A stretch of DNA of 64,000 nucleotides from contig NZ_JAOWPT010000005.1 in NCBI RefSeq assembly GCF_025753855.1, positions 372,001 to 436,000 of the forward strand. The letters run 5' to 3'. Both the position numbers and the translations under genes were made by a program. Under the pieces are notes generated by a model. It was given only the letters and a program-made list of their open reading frames with translations. It was not told the DNA's origin and made no database searches. Below, piece by piece: positions 42,006 through 49,913 of this stretch; the stretch's first letter is position 1, and each line of letters opens with the position of its first letter. The stretch comes from Mesorhizobium sp. ZC-5. Lineage in GTDB: Bacteria > Pseudomonadota > Alphaproteobacteria > Rhizobiales > Rhizobiaceae.

Positions 42006-42678
42006 AATACTGGGCTCCGAGAGGAATGGAGGTGAGAAAACGCTCGAACGGCCGCAGTCCTGCAAGGGCGCGCGGGAAAAATATCCGGAAAACGGTCTGC
42101 ATGTGCGGGAAACCGGCGGCGGCCAGCCGCGCGCGCATCGCACCGGGCTTTATCAGCACGGCATTCTCGTCGAAGGCGCAGTTTCGAACCGCATGCAGGG
42201 TCAGCGGATTCCAGGGATTGTGCTCGAACAGAAAGAAACTCCCGCCGCTGGCGAGCACGCGGCCGATCTCCCTGAGCAGGCCGACATGAAGCGTTTCAGG
42301 AATGTGGTGAAAGACGCAGGCGGTGAAGACCAGGTCGAAATGCCGGTCGCCGAATGGAATGGTCTCGCCGTCGAACGGCTGGAAACGGGCCTCCCCCGGA
42401 AATCGCTGGCGGGCGATGTCGAGCGATTGCGACGACGGGTCGAGCATTACGATCTCGCTGTCGGGAAAGGCATTGCGCATATGCTTGAGCGAATTTCCAA
42501 CGCCGGCGCCGAAATCGAGGATGCGGCGCGGCTTGACGCTCCGAGCGGCGAGCACCCTGGCGACGTCGTCTATCTTGTATTTGGCAAAGAATTCAGGCTT
42601 TTCGCCGCTCAGCCGGATGCTGGCCTCGTGCTGCGCCTGGTATTCGGCCGCGAACCGATCGAACTCCGCCTCAAGCAC
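41980..42678 (-). CDS. SAM-dependent class I methyltransferase
   Basis: 232 aa, Methyltransf_11/25-like. Motif I is ILDFGAGVGNSLKHM, with the acidic SAM contact LDPSSQSLD and the post-I motif DLVFTACVFHHIPE. A basic C-terminal region follows (RIFFPRALAGLRPFERF). Start taken as GTG at 42678 with AAGGA eight bases upstream, overlapping the preceding glycosyltransferase gene by eight bases. Between two glycan genes, it probably methylates a sugar or lipid carrier, though the acceptor is unknown. Confidence 0.8.
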   Translation of the reverse strand: MLEAEFDRFAAEYQAQHEASIRLSGEKPEFFAKYKIDDVARVLAARSVKPRRILDFGAGVGNSLKHMRNAFPDSEIVMLDPSSQSLDIARQRFPGEARFQPFDGETIPFGDRHFDLVFTACVFHHIPETLHVGLLREIGRVLASGGSFFLFEHNPWNPLTLHAVRNCAFDENAVLIKPGAMRARLAAAGFPHMQTVFRIFFPRALAGLRPFERFLTSIPLGAQYFVHTVKHG

Positions 42679-43702
42679 GAACCGCTTCCTTGACGAGTTT
42701 CTGGAGGCGATGAACCGGCAACGCCGCTTCCGTGCCGGCAGTCCCATGAGCGGCTATCTCGTTCACGATGTACAGCGGCCGCCGCTTGGCTTCCATGTAC
42801 ATGCGTCCGAGATATTCGCCGAAAATACCGAGCACCATCAGTTGGACGCTGCCAAGGATCAATATGATCGCGGCAAGGCTGGTCCATCCCGGCAGCACGC
42901 TGCCCACGGCCCAGGAAATCAGCGTGTATCCCAGGGTAAGGAAACCCATCAGCCCAAACGCAAGGCCCAGATGGGACGCAAAGCGCAGCGGCGCGATGGA
43001 GAAACTCGTCATCGCGTCCATCGCCAGAAGGATCATCTTCCTCAAGGGATAATGCGTGGTGCCGGCAAAGCGGCGATGCCGGCGATACGGGAATGCCACC
43101 TGCCTGAGCCCGATCCAGCTGACCATTCCGCGAATGAAACGATAGCGCTCGGGCATCGCGTTCAAATGATCGAGCGCGCGGCGGCTCATCAAACGGAAAT
43201 CGCCGGTATTGGGCGCGATGTCGACGTCGACCATCCGGCGCAACACGCGATAGAACGCCGACGCGGTAGCCAGCTTGAACCAGCTTTCCCCCTCGCGCTC
43301 CAGCCGCTGGCCGTAGACCACGTCGAAACCCTCGTCCATCTTGCCCATGAGGTCGCCGAGCAACTCCGGCGGATCCTGCAGATCGGCGTCGAGGATGAGA
43401 ATCCGCTCGCCGCGGCAAAACTCCAGGCCCGCGCTGAGCGCAATCTGATGACCATAATTCCGGGCGAGATCGATGCCGACAATCCGGCTGTCGGTGGCGG
43501 CCAGCGCAAAGATTGCGTCGCGCGTACCGTCAGTGGACCCATCGTTCACCAGGACGATCTCGTAGGAATGGCCGGTTTGCTTGCGGCAGGCTTCGGTTAC
43601 GCGCCGGTAAAGTTCATCTATTCCGTCCCGCTCGTTGTAGCAGGGAACCACCACCGACAGCGCAACATCGTGCAACGTCGAAACTTTTTTGAGACCGCCC
43701 AC
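42671..43702 (-). CDS. GtrB/DPM1-like family 2 glycosyltransferase
   Basis: 343 aa. A GT-A catalytic domain has VVVPCYNERDGIDEL, VLVNDGSTDGT and the metal-binding ILDADLQDPPEL, followed by two C-terminal helices (FGLMGFLTLGYTLISWAVG; LAAIILILGSVQLMVLGIFG) and the GtrB/ArnC-type ending GEYLGRMYMEAKRRPLY. Such enzymes charge undecaprenyl phosphate with a sugar on the cytoplasmic face. Together with the GtrA fusion it forms a three-step decoration route: charge, flip, transfer. First gene of the cassette. Confidence 0.9.
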   Translation of the reverse strand: MGGLKKVSTLHDVALSVVVPCYNERDGIDELYRRVTEACRKQTGHSYEIVLVNDGSTDGTRDAIFALAATDSRIVGIDLARNYGHQIALSAGLEFCRGERILILDADLQDPPELLGDLMGKMDEGFDVVYGQRLEREGESWFKLATASAFYRVLRRMVDVDIAPNTGDFRLMSRRALDHLNAMPERYRFIRGMVSWIGLRQVAFPYRRHRRFAGTTHYPLRKMILLAMDAMTSFSIAPLRFASHLGLAFGLMGFLTLGYTLISWAVGSVLPGWTSLAAIILILGSVQLMVLGIFGEYLGRMYMEAKRRPLYIVNEIAAHGTAGTEAALPVHRLQKLVKEAVRA

Positions 43703-43814
43703 CGCTCAATTCTCCGCCCGATGCGGACGGATCATAAAGTCGAGAGGTTAGAAAACAGATAATTGCCCCTTCCCGCCGCCTTCGGGAGGGGCCTTCCGCC
43801 AAGCCGGTTTCTGT

Positions 43815-44549
43815 TCAGGTTTCCGGAAAATCCGGCAACTGCTTGAAGGCTTCCTTCAGAGCGTTGGACCAGCCGTCGGAGATGGTGCGGTAATACGGAT
43901 CGTCGATGCCGATGCGCTTCCTGAAGCCGACCTTCATGGTGTCCTTGGGATAGAACATCAGGTCGAGCGGCAGGCCGACGGAAAGGTTCGATTTCAGTGT
44001 CGAGTCGAACGAGACCATCAAGAGCTTGGCCGTTTCGGCGAAACTCATCGCCTTGTCATAGGCCCGCACGATGATCGGCTTGCCGTATTTGGTCTCGCCG
44101 ATCTGGAAGAACGGCGTGTCCTCGCTGCACTCGATGAAATTGCCTTCCGGATAGATCTGGAACAGCCGCGGCGGGCTGCCTTTGATCTGGCCGCCGAGGA
44201 TGAACGAGGCGTTGAAGTAGGAATCCGCCTTCTGCCCCTCGTCGGCATGGCTGGCGATGACTTCCTTGACGGTGTTCCCGACCAGCCTTGCGGTCTGGTA
44301 CATCGAAGGCGTCTCGAGCAGCGTCGGCATGCGGTCGGCGACGGCCTTGGTGCGCTCGTCGAGCAGGCTCACCACCGATTGCGTCGTCGCCAGGTTGCCG
44401 GCGGTCAAAAGCACGATGACGCGCTCGCCCGGCTCCTCCCAGATATGCATCTTGCGGAAGGTGGATATGGAATCGATGCCGGCATTGGTGCGCGTGTCCG
44501 ACATGAACACGAGGCCGCTATCGATCCTGAGGCCGACACAATAAGTCAT
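43815..44549 (-). CDS. Anbu, proteasome-like peptidase
   Basis: A 244-aa Ntn-hydrolase of the Anbu branch (proteasome/HslV relatives). After loss of Met, Thr1 of MTYCVGLRI is the expected nucleophile, with Asp17 in SDTRTNAG and Lys32 in TFRKMHIW at the usual supporting positions. Published Anbu proteins assemble into open-helical or ring-like particles with weak or unknown peptidase activity. The downstream pattern (ASFILGGQIKG, LMFYPKD) fits the family. It is the last gene of an operon with ATP-grasp, alpha-E and transglutaminase genes, the neighbourhood by which Anbu is usually recognised. Confidence 0.9.
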   Translation of the reverse strand: MTYCVGLRIDSGLVFMSDTRTNAGIDSISTFRKMHIWEEPGERVIVLLTAGNLATTQSVVSLLDERTKAVADRMPTLLETPSMYQTARLVGNTVKEVIASHADEGQKADSYFNASFILGGQIKGSPPRLFQIYPEGNFIECSEDTPFFQIGETKYGKPIIVRAYDKAMSFAETAKLLMVSFDSTLKSNLSVGLPLDLMFYPKDTMKVGFRKRIGIDDPYYRTISDGWSNALKEAFKQLPDFPET

Positions 44550-44582
44550 CGAATCTCGCTGACTGCATACGATATCGGGGGA

Positions 44583-45377
44583 TTACTGCTCTACCGTGAT
44601 GTGGACTGCAAGCTGTTCTTCCGCCTGTCCCAAACGAATGCCGGAGACCGGCATGGCGTCGCGATAGTCGCGGCCGGTGGCGACACGGACGTAACGCTCG
44701 TCGGCCGAAATGCCGTTGGCGACGTCGAATGCCACCCAGCCGAGATTGGCGACATGGGCTTCCGCCCAGGCATGGGTGGCGACCTGGTCCAGCCTGTCGT
44801 TCATCATCAGATAGCCGCTGACGTAGCGCGCTGGAAAGCCCAGCAGCCGCGCGGCGGCGATGAAGATGTGGCTGTGGTCCTGGCAGACGCCGGTGCCCTG
44901 AAGCAGCGCGTCTTCGGCGACCGTGGTGGAATCGGTGGCGCCGATCGTATAGGCGACGCGCCCGTGGATCGCCGCCATCAGCCGGTGCAGCCGGTCGAGA
45001 TCGGCGCCACCGTTGATCTCCTTGGCCAGCCCGCGGATGCCTTCTCCAGTCGCAGTCAGCGGCGTTTCGCTTCCGAACAGCCAGAGCGGCGCGAAACCGC
45101 GATGCGCGCCCATCACGCCGGCGGTGTTGTGGGTCTCGACCTCGCCGGTCGCTTCGACGCTGATGACATGCGGATCGCCCTCGACGCTCAGGAGCCGCGT
45201 ATCGTTGCCGAAATGATCGGTGAACCGCACCTCCTCTCGCGCGCCGTCGATAGCCAGCGACCATGATCTGATCGTTTGCGTCGAACCGCCATAAGGCACC
45301 AGCCGCAACCGCTGCAGCGCGTAATGCACCGGTACATCGTACCGGTATTCGGTGCGGTGGGTGATTTTCAGGAGCAT
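44583..45377 (-). CDS. Transglutaminase-like cysteine protease-fold protein
   Basis: 264 aa. An N-terminal bacterial transglutaminase N domain (HRTEYRYDVPVHYALQRLRL, residues 7-26) is followed by the papain-like core with a Cys165-His202-Asp218 triad (GTGVCQDHSHIF; ATHAWAEAHV; WVAFDVANG). In Anbu operons it is proposed to cleave or ligate amide bonds of a peptide product. It lies 15 bases after the alpha-E gene and 33 bases before Anbu, on the same strand. Confidence 0.9.
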   Translation of the reverse strand: MLLKITHRTEYRYDVPVHYALQRLRLVPYGGSTQTIRSWSLAIDGAREEVRFTDHFGNDTRLLSVEGDPHVISVEATGEVETHNTAGVMGAHRGFAPLWLFGSETPLTATGEGIRGLAKEINGGADLDRLHRLMAAIHGRVAYTIGATDSTTVAEDALLQGTGVCQDHSHIFIAAARLLGFPARYVSGYLMMNDRLDQVATHAWAEAHVANLGWVAFDVANGISADERYVRVATGRDYRDAMPVSGIRLGQAEEQLAVHITVEQ

Positions 45378-45392
45378 GGTGTCTTTTCGCCG

Positions 45393-46334
45393 TCAGTAGA
45401 AGCGGAAGTTCTGCGCAACCTCGTCACCCAACCTGTTGTTGTCGCGGATGAATTCGACCAGGAATTCGTGCAGGCCGGCATCGAAGATGTCCTTGATCGA
45501 ATTGACCTTCAGCTTGGCCAGGGTCTGGTCGAGCGTGTCGTGGCAGCAGTGGCGCGTGTTGTAGTCCTTCTCCAGGTAGGAAAGGCTCTCCGAGATGTTC
45601 TGGTAGCAATAGGCGAGCGACCGCGGCATGCGGCCGTTGAGGATGAGGTAGTCGGCGATGTTGGTCGGCCGGTAGTCGGCTTCGTAGACCCAACGGTACG
45701 AACGATGCGCGGCGACCGAGCGCAGGATCGATTCCCACTGATAATTGTCGAGCGTCGATCCGACCCAGGCTATCGACGGCAGCAGCACGTAATATTTGAC
45801 GTCGAGGATGCGCGCCGTGTTGTCGGCCCTCTCGATGAAAGTGCCGAGTTGGGCGAAGTCGAAATTTTCGTTGCGCAGCGCCGTGCCGTGAAATGAACCG
45901 CGGATCAGCGCCGTCTCGCGCTTGATGGCGTCGAGCACGCTCGGCAGTTCGGTCTGCTCGACCGGCCTCGCCAGCATACGCTTCAGCGCCATCCAGGCTT
46001 CGTTGATCGATTCCCAGGTCTCGCGCGTCAGCGCGGTGCGCACCATGCGGGCGTTGCTGCGTGCCGTCTCGATCGCCCCCATGACGCTCGACGCATTGGT
46101 CGGCTCGCGCAGCAGGAAATCCGACACGGTTTCGGCGTTCACGTCCTGGTGCCGCTGGCGGAAGGCGACGTCGGCGCCGGCGCTCAGGAGCACGGAGTTC
46201 CATTCCTCCGACGAACTCGCCGTCCGCGTCAGCGCCATCCGCAGGCCGGCATCGAGCAGGCGGGCCATGTTCTCCGTCCGCTCGATATAGCGGCTCATCC
46301 AGTAGAGGCCATTGGCGGTGCGGCCGAGAAGCAT
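45393..46334 (-). CDS. Alpha-E domain protein (DUF403)
   Basis: A 313-aa, entirely helical protein with the alpha-E N-terminus MLLGRTANGLYWMSRYIERT, a repeated four-helix pattern and the conserved WESILRSVAAHRSYRWVYE segment. Function unknown; it is always linked with permuted ATP-grasp and transglutaminase genes. The open frame begins earlier, inside the heptamer repeat array, so the natural start is 46334, about 11 bases after an AGGAG ribosome site. An inserted repeat-flanked element lies directly upstream, separating it from the ATP-grasp gene with which it would normally be contiguous. Confidence 0.88.
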   Translation of the reverse strand: MLLGRTANGLYWMSRYIERTENMARLLDAGLRMALTRTASSSEEWNSVLLSAGADVAFRQRHQDVNAETVSDFLLREPTNASSVMGAIETARSNARMVRTALTRETWESINEAWMALKRMLARPVEQTELPSVLDAIKRETALIRGSFHGTALRNENFDFAQLGTFIERADNTARILDVKYYVLLPSIAWVGSTLDNYQWESILRSVAAHRSYRWVYEADYRPTNIADYLILNGRMPRSLAYCYQNISESLSYLEKDYNTRHCCHDTLDQTLAKLKVNSIKDIFDAGLHEFLVEFIRDNNRLGDEVAQNFRFY

Positions 46335-46353
46335 TAGCGCGACGCTCCTCTCG

Positions 46354-46388
46354 ATAGTGAATGGTGAATAGTGAGTAGTGAGTAGTGA
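46354..46388 (+). repeat. Heptamer array (GTAGTGA-type), five units, left flank of inserted element
   Basis: ATAGTGA, ATGGTGA, ATAGTGA, GTAGTGA, GTAGTGA lie in perfect tandem register. The same heptamer, reversed, is repeated at 46784-46818 on the far side of the four-helix-bundle gene. Confidence 0.9.
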
Positions 46389-46400
46389 CAAACCGCCATC

Positions 46401-46742
46401 TCAAGGCTTCCGCTGCAGGCTACGGATCATTGCGCGCAGCATTTTGCCCAGGTCATCAGACTGGGTCAGCAACCGAAGGACGTCGCTTTCGACCATCAAA
46501 TTCACCCTTCCACACAAAATCAGATGCGTCTCCAACTCTTTGAGAGAACCCTGCGCGATCCTCAGAAACTGAATAAACGACCCTCTATGCTCCCTTCCGT
46601 AACCTTCGGCGATGTTCGCCGCGATGGAGGCTGCCGACCGTCGAACCTGCGACATCATTCCGTAAATCTCACTATTCGGAAACGCTTTGGTTGCTGCATA
46701 GCAGTCCACAGCGAGTTCGATCGCCGCCTTCCAAACAAGCAA
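46401..46742 (-). CDS. Four-helix-bundle (S23 / 23S rRNA intervening-sequence-type) protein
   Basis: 113 aa with the family core MSQVRRSAASIAANIAEGYG, REHRGSFIQFLRIAQGSLKE and LETHLILCGRVNL, a short up-down helical bundle. Relatives are encoded in rRNA intervening sequences or scattered in genomes, and their role is unknown. The family N-terminus YRDLLVWKA is legible, but no ATG exists in frame before the stop upstream, so only TTG 46742 remains; the usual start seems lost. It sits inside inverted heptamer arrays between two genes of the Anbu operon. Confidence 0.8.
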   Translation of the reverse strand: MLVWKAAIELAVDCYAATKAFPNSEIYGMMSQVRRSAASIAANIAEGYGREHRGSFIQFLRIAQGSLKELETHLILCGRVNLMVESDVLRLLTQSDDLGKMLRAMIRSLQRKP

Positions 46743-46783
46743 ATCTCTGTAGGAATTTACAGTCGTCGCCGAGCCCTTTCATT

Positions 46784-46825
46784 TCACTACTCACTACTCA
46801 CTACTCACTACTCACTACTGCCTAC
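46784..46825 (+). repeat. Heptamer array (TCACTAC), right flank of inserted element
   Basis: TCACTAC is repeated five times without error (46784-46818), then one degenerate copy (TGCCTAC). It is the reverse complement of the GTAGTGA unit at 46375-46388, so the arrays face each other and end 16 bases before the ATP-grasp stop codon. Confidence 0.9.
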
Positions 46826-46840
46826 TCACCTCCCCACCCT

Positions 46841-48253
46841 TCAATCATCCAACACCCACGTATCCTTCGTCCCGCCGCCTTGCGATGAGTTGACCACCAG
46901 CGATCCCTGCTTCAGCGCCACGCGGGTCAGGCCGCCGGGCACGATCTGGATGCGATCCGACACCAGCACGAACGGCCGCAGGTCGACATGGCGCGGCGCC
47001 AGTCCCTTTTCGGTGAGGATCGGGCAGGTCGACAGCGAAAGCGTCGGCTGCGCGATGTAGTTCGACGGGCGCGCCGCGAGTTTCTTGGCGAAATCCTCGC
47101 GCTCCTTGCGGCTGGCCGCCGGGCCGACCAGCATGCCGTAGCCGCCGGACCCGTGCACTTCCTTGACCACCAGGTCGGCAAGGTGCTCCAGCACGTATTT
47201 CAGGCTGTCCGGTTCCGAGCAGCGCCAGGTCGGGATGTTGCCGAGGATCGCCTTGCGGCCGGTGTAGAATTCGATGATCTCGGGCATATAGGAATAGATC
47301 GCCTTGTCGTCGGCGATGCCGGTGCCGGGCGCGTTGGCGATGGTGATGTTGCCGGACCGGTAGACATCCATGATGCCCGGCACGCCGAGCGTCGAATCCG
47401 GCTTGAAGGTGAGCGGGTCGAGATAGGCGTCGTCGACCCTTCGGTAGAGCACGTCGATCTGCTTGTAGCCTTCGGTCGTGCGCATCGCGACATGGCCGTC
47501 GACGACGCGCAGATCCTGCCCCTCGACCAGTTCGACGCCCATCTGGTCGGCAAGGAACGCATGCTCGAAATAGGCGGAATTGAAGCTGCCCGGGGTTAGC
47601 ACGGCGATGCGCGGTGCATCGCGCACATTATCGGGCCTCACCGCGCCCAGCGACTGCCGCAGCAACTGCGGATAGTTCTCGACCGGCCGCACCTTCACCC
47701 GCTGGAACAGCTCGGGGAAGAGCTGCATCATCGTCTCGCGGTTCTCCAGCATGTAGGAAACGCCTGACGGCGTGCGCGCATTGTCCTCGAGCACGTAGAA
47801 CTCGTTCTCGTCGATGCGCACGATGTCGACGCCGATGATGTGGGTGTAGACGCCTTTCGGCGGCCTTATGCCGATCATCTCCGGCAGGAACGCTTCGTTG
47901 GCGGCGATCAATTCCTTCGGCACGCGGCCGGAGCGCAGGATTTCCTGGCGATGATAGATGTCGTCGAGAAAGGCGTTGAGCGCCTGCACCCGCTGTTCGA
48001 TGCCCTGGGTAAGCCGCCGCCATTCGGAACCCGAGATGATGCGCGGCACGATGTCGAACGGGATCAGCCGCTCGGCGGCTTCTTCCTCGCCGTAGACGGC
48101 AAAGGTGATGCCCGTCTTGCGGAACACGCGCTCGGCGTCACGCATTTTTTCGGTAAGTCTTGCGGGGTCCTGGGCCTGAAACCAGCGATCATAGGCTGAA
48201 TATGGTTTGCGCAACCCGGTCTCTTCGGGGTGCATCTCATCGAATGCTGTCAC
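46841..48253 (-). CDS. Circularly permuted ATP-grasp protein (DUF404/407)
   Basis: About 470 aa. Recognised by PYSAYDRWFQAQDPARLTEKM near the N-terminus, the central FYVLEDNARTPSGVSYMLEN and GVELVEGQDLRVVDGHVAM segments, and the late HGSGGYGMLVGPAASRKERE. The family is predicted to couple ATP to amide-bond formation. The first ATG (48259) has no spaced ribosome site, while GTG at 48253 has AGGGGAG six bases upstream and is preferred; ATG 48235 is also possible. It heads the Anbu operon as the presumed ligase. Confidence 0.87.
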   Translation of the reverse strand: MTAFDEMHPEETGLRKPYSAYDRWFQAQDPARLTEKMRDAERVFRKTGITFAVYGEEEAAERLIPFDIVPRIISGSEWRRLTQGIEQRVQALNAFLDDIYHRQEILRSGRVPKELIAANEAFLPEMIGIRPPKGVYTHIIGVDIVRIDENEFYVLEDNARTPSGVSYMLENRETMMQLFPELFQRVKVRPVENYPQLLRQSLGAVRPDNVRDAPRIAVLTPGSFNSAYFEHAFLADQMGVELVEGQDLRVVDGHVAMRTTEGYKQIDVLYRRVDDAYLDPLTFKPDSTLGVPGIMDVYRSGNITIANAPGTGIADDKAIYSYMPEIIEFYTGRKAILGNIPTWRCSEPDSLKYVLEHLADLVVKEVHGSGGYGMLVGPAASRKEREDFAKKLAARPSNYIAQPTLSLSTCPILTEKGLAPRHVDLRPFVLVSDRIQIVPGGLTRVALKQGSLVVNSSQGGGTKDTWVLDD

Positions 48254-48534
48254 GCACATCTCCCCTGTGACGCCATTTCAGCGGCGTCAGGGCGGAAAAG
48301 CAAGCGTAATCGCATAGTTGTCGCCGGGCACGAGCCGCTGACGCGCGTTTGCCCAATTTCGCGGCACCTTGCATGCCGCTTTGCGGCGGCCTTGGGCAAC
48401 CGGCGCGGAGCCGAGTGAACCCGGAGGAAATCAGGGCCGCCAGTGAAACCCCACACGCCCGCCCGCCGTATGATATTATGGAGGTCCGGGCGAATCCGCC
48501 GGCAAGCGGCTGGCGCCAGGACGGGAGATAGCCC

Positions 48535-48948
48535 ATGCGCATCGCCTTTGTTGGTCTGTTCATGCTTGCGCTGGCGTTGCCGGCGTCCGCCGGCGATGCC
48601 GAGGTCAAGGCGGCGCAAGGCGCCATTGACGGCCAACTCAGGGCCTTTCGCGCCGGCGACGACGAAGGCGCCTACAGTTACGCCGCGCCCAATGTGAAGC
48701 GCATTTTCCCGACGCTCGACATCTTCATGAACATGGTCACCGGCGCCTACAAGCCGGTTCACAAGCCGCGCAACTATGCGTTCGGCAAGGTCCAGGAACT
48801 GAGCCCGACATCGATCATCCAGCAGGTCATGATCGTGGGCGAGGACGGCAAGGACTATGAAGCCGTCTACACGCTCGAATTGCAGCCGGACGGCAAATTC
48901 CGCATCACCGGTGTCAGCCTGCGCGCCTCGACCTCGCTGAGCACCTGA
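48535..48948 (+). CDS. DUF4864 secreted protein
   Basis: 137 aa with a cleavable signal peptide (LFMLALALPASAGD). The mature domain starts AAQGAIDGQLRAFRAGDDEG and includes YAAPNVKRIFPTLDIFMNMV and a C-terminal YTLELQPDGKFRITGVSL. This cone-like SnoaL/NTF2-type alpha-beta pattern is typical of DUF4864. Role unknown. It is followed after 19 bases by the DUF2177 gene and transcribed divergently from the Anbu operon. Confidence 0.85.
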   Translation: MRIAFVGLFMLALALPASAGDAEVKAAQGAIDGQLRAFRAGDDEGAYSYAAPNVKRIFPTLDIFMNMVTGAYKPVHKPRNYAFGKVQELSPTSIIQQVMIVGEDGKDYEAVYTLELQPDGKFRITGVSLRASTSLST

Positions 48949-48967
48949 ACCGGGCGACGAAGACACC

Positions 48968-49381
48968 ATGAAACACGCAACTACCTATGGCCTGGCGCTG
49001 CTCATCTTCCTGCTGCTCGATTTTCTCTGGCTCGGTTTCGTCGCGCGCGGCTTGTACGTCAGCCGCATCGGCGAGATGATGCTCGACCGGCCGAAATGGG
49101 GCGTTGCCGGTGTCTTTTATGCCCTCTATGTGATCGGCCTCGTCTATTTTGCCATCAGCGCCGGCCTGGAAGCCGGCAACTGGCGGATTGCCGCTGTCAA
49201 CGGCGCGCTGTTCGGCTTCTTCACCTACCTCACCTACAACGCCACCAACCTGTCGGTTTTCAGGGGATACGATCCGGTCGTCGCCGTCGTCGACACGGCC
49301 TGGGGCACCCTGATGGGTGCGGTGGCCTCTGGCGTCACAGTGGCGATCCTCGTTCCATTCTGGCGCGACACGCACAGCTAG
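48968..49381 (+). CDS. DUF2177 membrane protein
   Basis: 137 aa with four transmembrane helices (TYGLALLIFLLLDFLWLGFV; AGVFYALYVIGLVYFAISAG; NGALFGFFTYLTYNATNLSV; WGTLMGAVASGVTVAILVPF). The conserved LDFLWLGFVARGLY and TYNATNLS motifs mark DUF2177. Function unknown. Cotranscribed with the DUF4864 gene. Confidence 0.87.
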   Translation: MKHATTYGLALLIFLLLDFLWLGFVARGLYVSRIGEMMLDRPKWGVAGVFYALYVIGLVYFAISAGLEAGNWRIAAVNGALFGFFTYLTYNATNLSVFRGYDPVVAVVDTAWGTLMGAVASGVTVAILVPFWRDTHS

Positions 49382-49417
49382 GGCATGTCGCGCGATGACG
49401 TTCATTCAGTCAGGCGG

Positions 49418-49756
49418 CTAGAATGAAAACTCAAGCGTTACGCCTGAGCGTTGGGGCCGCCAGTAACGGTGATGATAGCGGGAGCCGTGCCGCCTGTAGT
49501 AATAATCGTCGTCGTAGTAACGATCCCGCCAGGCGTGCCTTCTCCAGTGACGGCGTTCAGCGCGCCAATGACGACGTTCGGCGCGCCAGTGACGATGCCC
49601 GCGGTGCCACTTCCGGTGCCTGACTTGTTGGACATCGGTTCGCGTCTCAACGGACTTCGGTACGAAGACGGGGGCCGCATTCAGCGGCATCGCCGGCGCA
49701 ATCAAGAACGACGCCGCCAGCGTGGTGGCCAAAAAACCAGATTGAAGCCTGTTCAT
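49418..49756 (-). CDS. Small secreted His/Arg/Tyr-rich protein
   Basis: 112 aa. The signal peptide (TTLAASFLIAPAMPLNAAP) is followed by a basic, low-complexity tail with near-repeats RHWRAERRHWRAERRHWRRH and a YDDDYYYRRHGSRYHHRYW segment, ending SGVTLEFSF. Similar Arg/His/Trp-rich secreted proteins are frequent in rhizobia and resemble the linker of the BA14K protein at 22846. A short repeat HWRAERR is visible twice. Start ATG at 49756 follows a GGAGGAAG ribosome site; the frame upstream is open without homology. Confidence 0.7.
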   Translation of the reverse strand: MNRLQSGFLATTLAASFLIAPAMPLNAAPVFVPKSVETRTDVQQVRHRKWHRGHRHWRAERRHWRAERRHWRRHAWRDRYYDDDYYYRRHGSRYHHRYWRPQRSGVTLEFSF

Positions 49757-49913
49757 TGCTTCCTCCTGACAGTCGAGGTTGTCGTCCCTAATCTGATCGA
49801 AAAACGTACCAGGACAGCCGGGGTTCCGGTCTGCACCTTCACGGTATGTTGCGCACAATGCCCGAATGGCATCGATTCGGAAGGGCGCATTCGACCTCGG
49901 CGGTTGATGACCC

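Noticed and set aside
46784-46825. CRISPR-like tandem repeat
   Set aside because: Units are seven bases long, contiguous and without spacers, so the array is a heptamer microsatellite.
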